A DNA stretch of 12,290 nucleotides from Lachnospiraceae bacterium (GTDB lineage: Bacteria > Bacillota > Clostridia > Lachnospirales > Lachnospiraceae), in NCBI GenBank assembly GCA_016282215.1, contig JAEEKC010000164.1, positions 1 through 12,290 of the forward strand, read 5' to 3'. A model generated the notes under the pieces. It did no database searches. It was not told the origin of the DNA and worked only from the letters and a program-made list of their open reading frames with translations. Below, in pieces: positions 1 through 7,152 of the stretch; the first letter of the stretch is position 1; each line of letters begins with the position of its first letter. The translations under genes were made by a program, and so were the position numbers.

Positions 1-1
1 A

Positions 2-127
2 TATGGCGTGATGAGACTCCGCTTTATGAACGGCGGCCTGAACCTGAAGGAAATGCGCTTTACCTATGAGAGAGACTTCGATCCCGATGCGGTATGGGGC
101 TCTTTTGGTGAGTATATTTACGGATGA
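2..127 (+). CDS. 3' end of an unidentified protein (truncated by window)
   Basis: An open frame enters from the left edge and ends at TGA 125-127, giving 41 visible residues that begin YGVMRLRFMN and end GEYIYG. I do not recognise the family. The stop overlaps an ATG at 124 (ATGA), the first possible start of the next gene, so the two are probably in one transcript. The codon use looks like that of its neighbours. The reading is supported only by the open frame and the stop/start overlap. Confidence 0.5.
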   Translation, partial: YGVMRLRFMNGGLNLKEMRFTYERDFDPDAVWGSFGEYIYG

Positions 128-174
128 TGAATGCGGAGCCGGAAACGACGGATCAATTGACGAAAGGGGACGTT

Positions 175-951
175 ATGGAATTTTCGAGTGATAAGATATT
201 AGAGAAATATGTACGTCTTCGCGAGCAGGTGGTCGATCCGTATGTGCCGGATTTTGATACGGCAGATGATGAGATCCGGTATATCAGATTTAATGACCAC
301 TGGAGGGGCCTGAATCCCTATAGTAAGTTCCTGCTCCCCCGATTAACAGACAGCAAAGATACCTATCCGAAGGTACCTTCCAAAAAGATTGCAAAAAATG
401 CTAATCCGGATAATTACGTCACGCTGAATTATGATCGAGACGGCAGGCTCAGAATGGCAAGGCTCGGCAGGTATCAGGACTCTGTGCATGCTGTTGTCTA
501 TGTATCAAAGCAGCTGAGCATCGAGTATACACTGTATGATGATCCGGACCACGAACCCCCCTACATCATGACCGATTTTGAGTGGTATGAATATGATGAC
601 CTTGGCAGGATCGTAAGTGCACAGTCGTTTCGATGTGCAGGCAGCCCCTCGGATGATGTTGTGATCAATTGTGAGTACTATGAATATGACGGAGATATGT
701 TATCGCATGCATGGGAATTCAAGGATTTCAACAGGTATCCGATGCAGATGACGATAAATTTTGTCCTTCGGGCCATGCCGGACCGCATATACAATCCGGA
801 CAGAATAGAGTATTCTTTCAGCCGCAATGATGACGGACTAAGCTATATCCGTAATCATTACTACAGAAAAAGCCAGACCATAACGCATGAGGAACAAATC
901 TCAGAAAAGACGTTGCAGCATTTGGCGGAGAATGGATTTCGTTTGGTGTAA
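175..951 (+). CDS. hypothetical protein rich in Tyr/Asp
   Basis: The frame is open from 124. I prefer ATG 175 because AAAGGGGA (163-170) lies at normal spacing before it; ATG 124 or 127 would add 16 or 17 residues and has only a poor ribosome site. The product is about 258 residues, acidic and soluble, with no signal peptide or membrane segment. It contains repeated Tyr-Asp-Gly type strands (YDRDGRLRMA, YEYDDLGRIV, YEYDGDML), which resemble YD/RHS-like beta-strand repeats; I infer a beta-rich fold and do not assign a family. If ATG 124 is used, the N-terminus includes TDQLTKGDVME, which matches the repeat in the CopA linker downstream. No terminator is visible between this gene and copA. Confidence 0.75.
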   Translation: MEFSSDKILEKYVRLREQVVDPYVPDFDTADDEIRYIRFNDHWRGLNPYSKFLLPRLTDSKDTYPKVPSKKIAKNANPDNYVTLNYDRDGRLRMARLGRYQDSVHAVVYVSKQLSIEYTLYDDPDHEPPYIMTDFEWYEYDDLGRIVSAQSFRCAGSPSDDVVINCEYYEYDGDMLSHAWEFKDFNRYPMQMTINFVLRAMPDRIYNPDRIEYSFSRNDDGLSYIRNHYYRKSQTITHEEQISEKTLQHLAENGFRLV

Positions 952-962
952 AGGAGTGTTTT

Positions 963-1043
963 ATGATATATTATGCATTGAATGTAACCGGATATGCGCG
1001 GATTAAGAGAAATTCGGAGGAACCATGCAGCAATATAAAGTGA
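963..1043 (+). CDS. 26-codon leader-type ORF overlapping copA start
   Basis: ATG 963 follows AAGGAG (951-956) with a 6-nt spacer, a better ribosome site than many real genes have. The frame encodes 26 residues, starting MIYYALNVTGYARIK and including a Pro-Cys-Ser, and stops at TGA 1041-1043, 17 bases inside copA. The AAGGAG starts at the last base of the upstream stop codon. Ribosomes finishing here would uncover or reload at the copA start (ATG 1025, with GGAGG at 1016-1020), so translational coupling or a leader-peptide role is a reasonable inference. No homology is claimed; it could also be a chance ORF. Confidence 0.4.
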   Translation: MIYYALNVTGYARIKRNSEEPCSNIK

Positions 1044-3613
1044 CAGGGATGAGCTGTGCAGCCTGTCAGGCAAGAGTTGAGAAGGCAGTAAACGCGGTAG
1101 AGGGCGTTGAGAACTGCGCAGTGAGTCTTTTGACAAACTCCATGGGCGTTGAGGGCTCAGCCCGTCCGGAAGATATCATAGCAGCTGTGGAAGCTGCAGG
1201 ATACGGCGCGAGTGTCAAGGGCGCGAATAAAAATGAGGGCGGCGCAGCATCTTCAGAGGATTCCCTGAAAGACACCGAGACGCCTTTGATGAAAAAGAGG
1301 CTTATCGCATCGATCGCTCTTTTACTCCCGCTGATGTACGTGTCCATGGGACATATGTTATGGAACTGGCCGCTGCCGGGATTTTTGGACGGAAATCATG
1401 TGGCTATGGGTCTGTATCAGCTTTTGCTTTCCGGACTGGTGCTGGTGATCAATCAGAAATTCTTTATCAGCGGATTTAAAGGACTGCTCCACAGATCCCC
1501 CAACATGGATACGCTGGTTGCGTTGGGAGCAACGGCTTCTTATGGTTACAGTGTGGCCATGCTTTTTGCCATGACGAAGTCTGTGGCGGACGGCGATCAT
1601 GAGCTGACCATGTACTACATGGATCAGTTTTACTTTGAAGCGGCAGCCATGATCCTGACGCTGATCACTGTGGGCAAGATGCTCGAAGCAAGGTCAAAGG
1701 GCAAAACCACGAATGCGCTGAAAGGACTGATGGACCTTTCGCCTAAAACGGCAGTGCTGATCCGTAACGGAGCCGAAGTTACCGTGCCGGTCGAAACGGT
1801 TAAGGTCGGAGACCGATTTGTCGTCAGGCCCGGTGACAGCATTCCGGTGGACGGTATCGTATCGGAAGGTGAGAGCGCCGTGAACGAATCGGCCCTGACC
1901 GGTGAAAGCGTTCCTGTGGAAAAAAATGTGGGCGACGCGGTATCGGCAGCGACGATCAATACTTCCGGCTATATGGTCTGCGAGGCGACAAGGGTTGGCG
2001 AGGATACGACGCTTTCGGCCATCATCAGGATGGTAAGTGATGCGGCGGCAACAAAAGCGCCGATCGCCAAGATCGCAGATAAGGTTTCGGGCGTGTTCGT
2101 TCCTGCTGTGATCGGTATCGCGCTTATCACATTTTTGGTATGGATCCTGGTGGGACAGACTGTGGGCTATGCGATCGCCAGGGCCGTATCAGTGCTTGTT
2201 ATAAGCTGTCCATGTGCGCTGGGGCTTGCTACGCCGGTAGCCATTATGGTCGGAAACGGTGTTGCGGCGAAATGCGGAATCCTGTTCAAGACGGCGGCTT
2301 CCTTAGAGCAGGCCGGCAGGACAAAGATTGTGGCGCTGGATAAGACCGGGACTATCACAACAGGCCAGATGAAGGTTACCGATATCCATCCGATCGGAGG
2401 CGTGAGCCAAAAAGAACTCTTGACGGTAGCATATGCACTTGAGTCAAAAAGTGAACACCCAATCTCGCGTGCCGTTACGGAATATGCCGTGGAAAACAGA
2501 GTGGAGCTGAAAGAAACCGAAGAGTTTGAAGCGCTTTCCGGAAATGGGCTGAAGGCCAGATTTGGGACGGATGAGATCAGCGGCGGCAGCGCGAAGTTTA
2601 TCGGCGCCGTGACAGGCGGGCTCAGTAAAGAAACGGAAGCGATCATAGAGCGCCTTGCCGGAGAAGGGAAGACGCCTGTACTTTTTGCAAAGGGCAGGAA
2701 ACTACTCGGCATTCTCGGCGTATCGGATGTGATCAAAGAGGATTCGCCCCGGGCCATTGCACAGCTGAAGGAGATGGGGATCCGTACAGTGATGATCACC
2801 GGTGATAACGAAGTCACAGCCAAAGCCATTGCCGTACAGGCAGGCGTTGATGAAGTGGTGGCTTCCGTCAGACCCGACGGCAAGGAAGCAGCTGTCAGAG
2901 AGCTTCAGAAGAACGGCGCGGTAGCCATGGTGGGAGACGGCATCAATGATGCGCCGGCGCTCACTTCGGCAGATCTCGGTATTGCGATCGGAGCCGGAAC
3001 GGATGTGGCGATCGACGCAGCCGATGTGGTCCTTATGAAGAGCAGTTTAACAGATGTTGCTGCCGCTATCATGATCTCACGGAGCACGCTTAGGAATATC
3101 CACCAGAATCTGTTCTGGGCATTTTTCTACAATGTTTTGGGAATACCGCTTGCCGCGGGCTGTTATGTGGCGGCGTTTGGCTGGGAATTGAACCCGGTAT
3201 TCGGGGCTGCAGCCATGGGATTATCCAGTTTCTGCGTGGTATCCAATGCGCTCAGGCTGAACTGGATCAAAACGAAGGAAGTGGATCAATTTACTGAAAA
3301 AACCGAAATGGAAATACTAAACCAAACAAGTACTGATCAATTCAAAGAAAAGACCGATATGGAAATGGTTAACCAATCAATTACTAATCAATTAACGGAG
3401 GACAATGAGATGACGATCAAGGTGAACGGAATGATGTGCGGACATTGTGAGGCCCATGTAAAGAAGGCGCTTGAGGCAATCGACGGGATCGAGAGCGCAG
3501 CAGCAGATCATGAGAAAAACATGGTGACGATCACAAATTCCGCGGATGTCGATGAGGCGGCGATCAAAGCTGCGGTAGAAGAAGCGGGCTATGAATATGC
3601 CGGACTGGCATGA
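1025..3613 (+). CDS. copA: Cu(I)-exporting P1B-type ATPase with N- and C-terminal HMA domains
   Basis: This 862-residue inner-membrane pump uses ATP to expel Cu(I). In order: an HMA metal-binding domain (about 1-66, GMSCAAC with C11/C14), a spacer, paired N-terminal membrane helices, the actuator TGES (292-295), the membrane CPC metal site (395-397), phosphorylated D439 in DKTGT, the SEHP motif, GDN, the hinge VGDGINDAP (636-644), and the last two helices with Y702-N703 and M731xxS734-S735. The YN plus MxxSS set is typical of Cu(I) rather than Zn/Cd pumps. A 17-residue repeat linker (753-795) then leads to a second HMA domain (796-862, GMMCGHC, C805/C808), unusual at this end of the protein. 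The start has GGAGG at 1016-1020. No CopY box (TACA-N2-TGTA) was seen upstream. The C-terminal domain may also be made separately from an internal start. Confidence 0.96.
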   Translation: MQQYKVTGMSCAACQARVEKAVNAVEGVENCAVSLLTNSMGVEGSARPEDIIAAVEAAGYGASVKGANKNEGGAASSEDSLKDTETPLMKKRLIASIALLLPLMYVSMGHMLWNWPLPGFLDGNHVAMGLYQLLLSGLVLVINQKFFISGFKGLLHRSPNMDTLVALGATASYGYSVAMLFAMTKSVADGDHELTMYYMDQFYFEAAAMILTLITVGKMLEARSKGKTTNALKGLMDLSPKTAVLIRNGAEVTVPVETVKVGDRFVVRPGDSIPVDGIVSEGESAVNESALTGESVPVEKNVGDAVSAATINTSGYMVCEATRVGEDTTLSAIIRMVSDAAATKAPIAKIADKVSGVFVPAVIGIALITFLVWILVGQTVGYAIARAVSVLVISCPCALGLATPVAIMVGNGVAAKCGILFKTAASLEQAGRTKIVALDKTGTITTGQMKVTDIHPIGGVSQKELLTVAYALESKSEHPISRAVTEYAVENRVELKETEEFEALSGNGLKARFGTDEISGGSAKFIGAVTGGLSKETEAIIERLAGEGKTPVLFAKGRKLLGILGVSDVIKEDSPRAIAQLKEMGIRTVMITGDNEVTAKAIAVQAGVDEVVASVRPDGKEAAVRELQKNGAVAMVGDGINDAPALTSADLGIAIGAGTDVAIDAADVVLMKSSLTDVAAAIMISRSTLRNIHQNLFWAFFYNVLGIPLAAGCYVAAFGWELNPVFGAAAMGLSSFCVVSNALRLNWIKTKEVDQFTEKTEMEILNQTSTDQFKEKTDMEMVNQSITNQLTEDNEMTIKVNGMMCGHCEAHVKKALEAIDGIESAAADHEKNMVTITNSADVDEAAIKAAVEEAGYEYAGLA
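3281..3409 (+). repeat. 51-bp (17-residue) degenerate tandem repeat in the CopA linker
   Basis: Unit 1 (3281-3331) encodes VDQFTEKTEMEILNQTS, and unit 2 (3332-3382) encodes TDQFKEKTDMEMVNQSI. A partial third unit (3383 onwards) encodes TNQLTEDNEM and runs into the C-terminal HMA domain. Each unit has GATCAATT or AATCAATT followed, at identical spacing, by an ATG (Met 762, 779 and 796). Only the third has a GGAGG before that ATG. The repeat therefore looks like copies of a ribosome-binding/start region that now serve as a polar, flexible tether. Confidence 0.75.
3397..3401 (+). promoter_or_regulatory. internal Shine-Dalgarno for a separate CopZ-type product
   Basis: GGAGG lies inside the copA reading frame, 8 nt before in-frame ATG 3410. 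Shine-Dalgarno strength and spacing equal those of ordinary starts in this window. An out-of-frame ATG at 3405 gives only Met-Arg-stop, with its TGA overlapping ATG 3410. Confidence 0.6.
3410..3613 (+). CDS. copZ: CopZ-like copper chaperone, internal in-frame product of copA
   Basis: Starting at Met 796 of CopA, this 67-residue product begins MTIKVNGMMCGHCEAHVKKA and is a complete HMA/CopZ fold (beta-alpha-beta-beta-alpha-beta), with the Cu(I)-binding MMCGHC motif at its residues 8-13. Free CopZ chaperones are about this length. They deliver Cu(I) to CopA and are commonly encoded next to it. Here the chaperone is fused in frame to the pump, but its own GGAGG is kept, so I infer that both a fused and a free form are made. 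The sequence does not show whether initiation really occurs; the alternative is a plain C-terminal HMA domain with a fortuitous Shine-Dalgarno. Confidence 0.5.
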   Translation: MTIKVNGMMCGHCEAHVKKALEAIDGIESAAADHEKNMVTITNSADVDEAAIKAAVEEAGYEYAGLA

Positions 3614-3622
3614 GATTAAAAC

Positions 3623-3652
3623 GTGACAAAACTGAATCTATGATGATATAAT
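3623..3652 (+). promoter_or_regulatory. sigma-A type promoter with extended -10 before EAL gene
   Basis: GTGACA (3623-3628) matches TTGACA at five of six positions. It is followed 18 nt later by a perfect TATAAT (3647-3652), preceded by TG (TGATATAAT). Transcription would start near 3659, leaving a leader of about 70 nt before ATG 3728. No terminator is visible between copA and this promoter. Confidence 0.65.
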
Positions 3653-3727
3653 GTTTTAGAATTGTGAGAAATGCCAAAGGCAATGGAGCAATTCGTATAG
3701 CATATATAATTATGGACGGCTAAAGTT

Positions 3728-4435
3728 ATGATTTACTATGATCATTTACCACTGGATAAAGAAATACTCGAAGCGCTGGGAGAATTGTCGATCAACTACG
3801 TTTTTCAGCCGATCTTCCTGCCCGATAAAAAGACGGTTTATGCATGGGAAGCGCTGATGCGCCCGACAGAAAAGACCGTGCTTGAGCTGATTGATGAATA
3901 CATGGAAGCTGACAGGCTGCATGTTTTGGAAGTGGCCACCATATTCGGAGCCATGCAGGCATACATTTTAAGGGGATATACCGAGAGAGTTTCCGTTAAT
4001 TCTTTCCCCTCCGATAACCTGACACAGCAGGAAGCGGATGCGTTTTGGGAGTATTATGGGGACAGCATTCGCGGAAAAATGATCGTAGAGAGTCTTGAAT
4101 ACCCGTATTTTTCCTATGCAAACTGGCTGGAGAAGAGCAAGTCAGTCAGGACTATGGATAATCTTTTATCCGTTGATGATTTCGGAAGCGGCATCAATGA
4201 TATGGAAAAAGTCGAACTCATGCGGCCGCATATCGTGAAGCTTGACAGGGAACTGATATCCGGGATCGATCATATTCCCGAAAAACAGAAAAATGTACAG
4301 GAGCTGGTATTAAAATTCCATTCAGAGGGGATACTGGTCGTTGCCGAAGGCGTTGAAGAGAAAGAGGAGTTTGATTATCTGGTAGGGCTTGGCGTAGATC
4401 TGTTCCAGGGATATTATCTGGCGCGTCCGGCCTGA
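3728..4435 (+). CDS. stand-alone EAL-domain protein, probable c-di-GMP phosphodiesterase
   Basis: This 235-residue protein is almost entirely one EAL domain, which cuts cyclic di-GMP to pGpG in the cytoplasm. The signature is WEALMR (E41-A42-L43). The other expected metal- and water-binding positions can be seen: N91 (VNSF), the Glu pair E121/E124, D150-D151 in DDFGSG, K171 (VKLD), E207 (VAEGVE) and Q227 (FQGYYLARP). The set looks complete, so activity is likely rather than a degenerate sensor role. There is no GGDEF, PAS or membrane segment, and regulation must come from expression or partners. The ribosome site before ATG 3728 is weak. No functional link to copA is evident. Confidence 0.88.
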   Translation: MIYYDHLPLDKEILEALGELSINYVFQPIFLPDKKTVYAWEALMRPTEKTVLELIDEYMEADRLHVLEVATIFGAMQAYILRGYTERVSVNSFPSDNLTQQEADAFWEYYGDSIRGKMIVESLEYPYFSYANWLEKSKSVRTMDNLLSVDDFGSGINDMEKVELMRPHIVKLDRELISGIDHIPEKQKNVQELVLKFHSEGILVVAEGVEEKEEFDYLVGLGVDLFQGYYLARPA

Positions 4436-4503
4436 TGAGAATGGCATATGATCTTTCGTTAAGCAAAAATCTGCCAAAAGAAAACAATTTTTGAGAAGAA
4501 ATG

Positions 4504-4544
4504 ATCCATCGGTGATGATACAATTTGTCAGGCTGCCGGTGGAT
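4504..4544 (+). terminator. possible weak terminator after EAL gene
   Basis: ATCCATCGG (4504-4512) can pair with CCGGTGGAT (4536-4544) as a 9-bp stem with one G-U pair. The loop is 23 nt and a T-rich but broken tail (TCTTATATTTG) follows. The large loop and interrupted tail make this doubtful. Confidence 0.3.
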
Positions 4545-4627
4545 TCTTATATTTGCTTAATAAGTATGAAGTCCGGCATGAAAATGCTGAATCGAAATAC
4601 AAATAATAAATTCAAAAAGGATATACG

Positions 4628-6001
4628 ATGGAAAAGAACAAAACAACCGTAATCGATGAAAACACTCCGCTTTTGGCATTGGCGGGGCCCATGTTTTTGG
4701 AGCTGCTGCTCAATACGATGCTGAATAACGTGGATACGCTAATGCTCAGCCATTATGACGAGTATGCTGTCGGTGCGGTGGGAAATGCAAATACCATCAT
4801 GTTCATGATGATCATACTGTTCAACATCATCGCAACGGCAACAAGCGTGGTCGTGGCACAGTATCTTGGTGCCAAAAAGTACGACAAAATGAACATGATC
4901 TATACGCTGGCTGTTGTTGTCAACCTTGTGTTTGGCCTGGTGCTCAGCGGACTTTTCTGCGCGGCAAATCCGCTGATCATGAAATTCCTTCACGTATCGC
5001 CCGAGATGCGTCCGTTGTCCATGATATACATCTATATCGTCGGAGGCGGAGGATTTTTGATGGCCGTGTCCAATGTCATGCTGCAGATCCTGCGGTGCAA
5101 CGGCTATACCAAGATCGGCATGCGGGTTTCCTTTGGTGTCAATATCATCAACATCATCGGGAACTATCTGTTCCTGTATGGTCCGCTGAAGCACCTGAAC
5201 ATGGGCGTTGCCGGCGTGGCGATCTCGACGGTTGCCGCAAGATTTCTGGCGGTGATCTCACTGATCGCATTTTTCTATATGACAAAAACGGGAAGGATCT
5301 CTCTGCGCTATCTGAATCCGTTTCCGACCAAGCTGCTTTCCAAAATGATAAAGATCGGACTGCCTTCAGCCGGGGAAAACCTGACTTATAATCTGTATCA
5401 GACAACGCTGCTTTCCTTTGTGAATGCCATGGGAAATGATGCGGTAAACGCAAGGGCATACTGCAATACGCTGATCTCGTTTGCCATGATATTCTCCAAC
5501 GCATCTGCCATGTCCACGCAGATCATCACGGGGCATCTGGTAGGCGCCGGCAAGAACGATGAGGCATACAAAAGAGTGTTTAAGACACTTCGGACATCCA
5601 TGCCGATCACCGTTGCCCTGGCGTGCATAAATGCTTTGCTCTGCGGATTTACGCTGCATCTTTTTACCGACAACATGAACATCATTTCCCTCGGTCAGAA
5701 GATCATGATCGTGGATATCTTCGTGGAAACCGGGCGGTGCCTGAATATGACTTTTGTCAGCAGCCTCAAGGCGGCCGGCGCCTATATGTTTCCCTTTGCA
5801 GCCGGCGTTCTGTGCAACTGGGGACTGGGGCTGACCACCGGCTATACGGTCGGCGTTGCACTTGGTGTGGGTGTCGCGGGAATTTTTATCGGAACGGCGA
5901 CGGATGAATGCATCCGCGGGCTGATCGTCATGTATTACTGGTATAAGAAAAAATGGCTCGGGAAATCCGTGGTGGATCAGGGGGATCTCACGGAGGAATG
6001 A
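4628..6001 (+). CDS. MATE-family (NorM-like) multidrug/cation antiporter
   Basis: The 457-residue protein has about twelve hydrophobic segments and the two-fold MATE layout. The N-terminal half contains the typical LALAGPMFLELLLNTMLNNVDTLML-like first helix, then VAQYLGAKKYDKM. The second half repeats the pattern with GLPSAGENLTYNLYQ and IITGHLVGAGKNDEA. Such pumps expel organic cations or drugs in exchange for Na+ or H+; the substrate cannot be told from the sequence. An AAGGAT ribosome site precedes ATG 4628. The gene ends in a strong hairpin just past its stop, so it is probably a single-gene transcript. The length and ends look intact. Confidence 0.92.
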   Translation: MEKNKTTVIDENTPLLALAGPMFLELLLNTMLNNVDTLMLSHYDEYAVGAVGNANTIMFMMIILFNIIATATSVVVAQYLGAKKYDKMNMIYTLAVVVNLVFGLVLSGLFCAANPLIMKFLHVSPEMRPLSMIYIYIVGGGGFLMAVSNVMLQILRCNGYTKIGMRVSFGVNIINIIGNYLFLYGPLKHLNMGVAGVAISTVAARFLAVISLIAFFYMTKTGRISLRYLNPFPTKLLSKMIKIGLPSAGENLTYNLYQTTLLSFVNAMGNDAVNARAYCNTLISFAMIFSNASAMSTQIITGHLVGAGKNDEAYKRVFKTLRTSMPITVALACINALLCGFTLHLFTDNMNIISLGQKIMIVDIFVETGRCLNMTFVSSLKAAGAYMFPFAAGVLCNWGLGLTTGYTVGVALGVGVAGIFIGTATDECIRGLIVMYYWYKKKWLGKSVVDQGDLTEE

Positions 6002-6040
6002 ACCCACATCCGACAAAGTCGGTTGCGGGTCGTTTATTTC
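6002..6040 (+). terminator. terminator of the MATE gene
   Basis: A 13-bp stem with two mismatches (6002-6014 with 6018-6030) and an AAA loop starts immediately after the stop codon and is followed by CGTTTATTT. The stem is long, but the T run is interrupted. Confidence 0.65.
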
Positions 6041-6118
6041 AATGGACAGGCAAGCGTGGATGAAGCGGCGGATAAAATCCAAAACCGCGTCACCACCTAT
6101 GTCAATGAGAAACGGTAG
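6032..6118 (+). pseudogene. relic of the C-terminus of an ABC sugar-type solute-binding protein
   Basis: The frame reads VYFNGQASVDEAADKIQNRV and continues TTYVNEKR to TAG 6116-6118. A pattern of the type NGxxSxxEAAxxIQxRVxxYVNE is what I know as the last helix of family 1 extracellular solute-binding proteins of sugar ABC transporters. Upstream, the frame runs directly into the MATE terminator and no start or body is present. I read it as the surviving tail of a deleted gene. It overlaps the last 17 bases of the convergent ECF S-component gene. Confidence 0.55.
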
Positions 6119-6623
6119 AAAGCCTGCGGTAGACCGGCTCTAAGGCACGGATCACTGCATTTGCCAGGATCAGGCAGGTGATGCCCTGAATGGCGTTTCC
6201 GATGATGGCAGCCGATGCGGCAAGGCCGTAGCCGAGGAAGGCTGCCTCATACAGGAAATAACCTGTGATCATAATGATCTCAGCGACGATACTGCTGATC
6301 AAAAGAGCAGCGGTTTTCGGCAGTCTGTTTTTCAGCTGCGAGTAGATCGCTGCGCAGGCAAATGCCATGACAAGCTTGATGACAGTGGTTCCGGGAATGT
6401 AAGCGGGATAACCGGATAACAGGTCAGCCAGCCCGGAGCCGATCCCTGCGGCAAGCGCGCCGTAAGGGTTTCCCAAAAGCCATGCCGCGATCAGAACGGC
6501 GGCATCGCCGATATTGACATAGCCGTTGGTGCCGAAGGTCGGTACCTTGATGACCATGGTAGCCAGTGTTGTGATCGCCGCAAAGAGTGATGCGGTAATG
6601 ATAGATCTCAGTTTTTCGTTCAT
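6102..6623 (-). CDS. ECF-transporter substrate-binding (S) component, vitamin type
   Basis: This 173-residue membrane protein has about six helices. The N-terminal half (KVPTFGTNGYVNIGDAAVLI then WLLGNPYGALAAGIGSGLADLLSGYPAYIPGT) matches the pattern I know for small ECF S components (riboflavin/HmpT/PdxU2-like groups). S components bind a vitamin or precursor and work with a shared EcfA-A'-T energising module, absent here as is usual for group II systems. The substrate is not determined; pyridoxine-type compounds or hydroxymethylpyrimidine are possible. GAGGGG lies about 11 nt before the start. I saw no convincing riboswitch in the 220-bp upstream region, only a promoter. Confidence 0.82.
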   Translation of the reverse strand: MNEKLRSIITASLFAAITTLATMVIKVPTFGTNGYVNIGDAAVLIAAWLLGNPYGALAAGIGSGLADLLSGYPAYIPGTTVIKLVMAFACAAIYSQLKNRLPKTAALLISSIVAEIIMITGYFLYEAAFLGYGLAASAAIIGNAIQGITCLILANAVIRALEPVYRRLSTVSH

Positions 6624-6663
6624 TTTTTATGCCCCTCAGAATTATAAAAATATGTTGAAGTGA

Positions 6664-6693
6664 ATGTTATCACCTACTATATTAGTATGTCAA
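6664..6693 (-). promoter_or_regulatory. probable promoter of the ECF S-component gene
   Basis: On the minus strand a perfect TTGACA (6693-6688) is followed after 18 nt by TAACAT (6669-6664), four of six matches to TATAAT. It sits about 40 bp upstream of the start codon. Confidence 0.5.
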
Positions 6694-6846
6694 TAGGAAA
6701 GTTGGATTAAATATCGAACATACAATACATCAAAGTAATCGTTTTCGTCAAGAAATCATCATAGAATCTTAATAAATTCCGCACCGATTCTTCACAATTG
6801 GCTGATAGACTACACATAAGTCAAGCAAAGAGAGGATCAATGCTAT

Positions 6847-7071
6847 ATGAGATTAAGAGATTTATGTAATGAATTTTGGGATGATATCGTAGCCCTGATG
6901 GACTATGTGACACTTGGAAAACTATATGAACGTTGCACAGGCTGCTCGCACTATGAGTATCTGAAAGCGTATCTGTCAGTCGACAGAAGATTCATTCATA
7001 AGCTTCGCAGGTACTTCAACCTCGATATGGAAGATCGGGATATCATGATGTATCTTCCGGCCGGGGTTTAA
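6847..7071 (+). CDS. small hypothetical protein (74 aa)
   Basis: The product starts MRLRDLCNEFWDDIVALMDY and is charged and probably helical, with two cysteines in a CTGCSHYEYL segment and another near the N-terminus; no membrane segment is apparent. I do not recognise a family. GAGG (6832-6835) is 11 nt from ATG 6847, a long spacing. It is only 4 nt from ATG 6840, which opens a 9-codon ORF in another frame ending at 6869, so coupled re-initiation is possible. A strong terminator lies 30 bp after the stop, consistent with a genuine monocistronic gene. Confidence 0.6.
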   Translation: MRLRDLCNEFWDDIVALMDYVTLGKLYERCTGCSHYEYLKAYLSVDRRFIHKLRRYFNLDMEDRDIMMYLPAGV

Positions 7072-7101
7072 CATAGATCCCAAAGTTTCACCTTCCAAAA
7101 C

Positions 7102-7129
7102 AAAGCTGCCGCATGACGCGGCAGCTTTT
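7102..7129 (+). terminator. strong rho-independent terminator
   Basis: AAAGCTGCCGC (7102-7112) and GCGGCAGCTTT (7118-7128) form a perfect 11-bp stem with an ATGAC loop, followed by T and G. The other side is A-rich (CCAAAACAAAG), so it could act in both directions. Confidence 0.9.
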
Positions 7130-7152
7130 GTATGTCATAAATCGGATTCTTA

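Noticed and set aside
951..1024. Copper-responsive operator (CopY or CsoR type) before copA
   Set aside because: No TACA-N2-TGTA or GC-rich CsoR palindrome was found in this interval.
2167..2883. Long minus-strand open frame opposite copA
   Set aside because: Shadow of the copA coding sequence; low-complexity Ser/Pro/Ala composition, no ribosome site or recognisable domain.
3705..3710. Second TATAAT before the EAL gene
   Set aside because: No usable -35 at normal distance and it lies only 17 bp from the start codon; the upstream extended -10 promoter is far better.
5366..6082. Long minus-strand open frame opposite the MATE gene
   Set aside because: Composition is that of the reverse complement of a membrane protein gene and it crosses the MATE terminator; no family pattern.
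6624..6846. Vitamin riboswitch upstream of the ECF S-component gene
   Set aside because: The 5' leader after the likely promoter is only about 30 nt and the region is AT-rich without conserved riboswitch cores.
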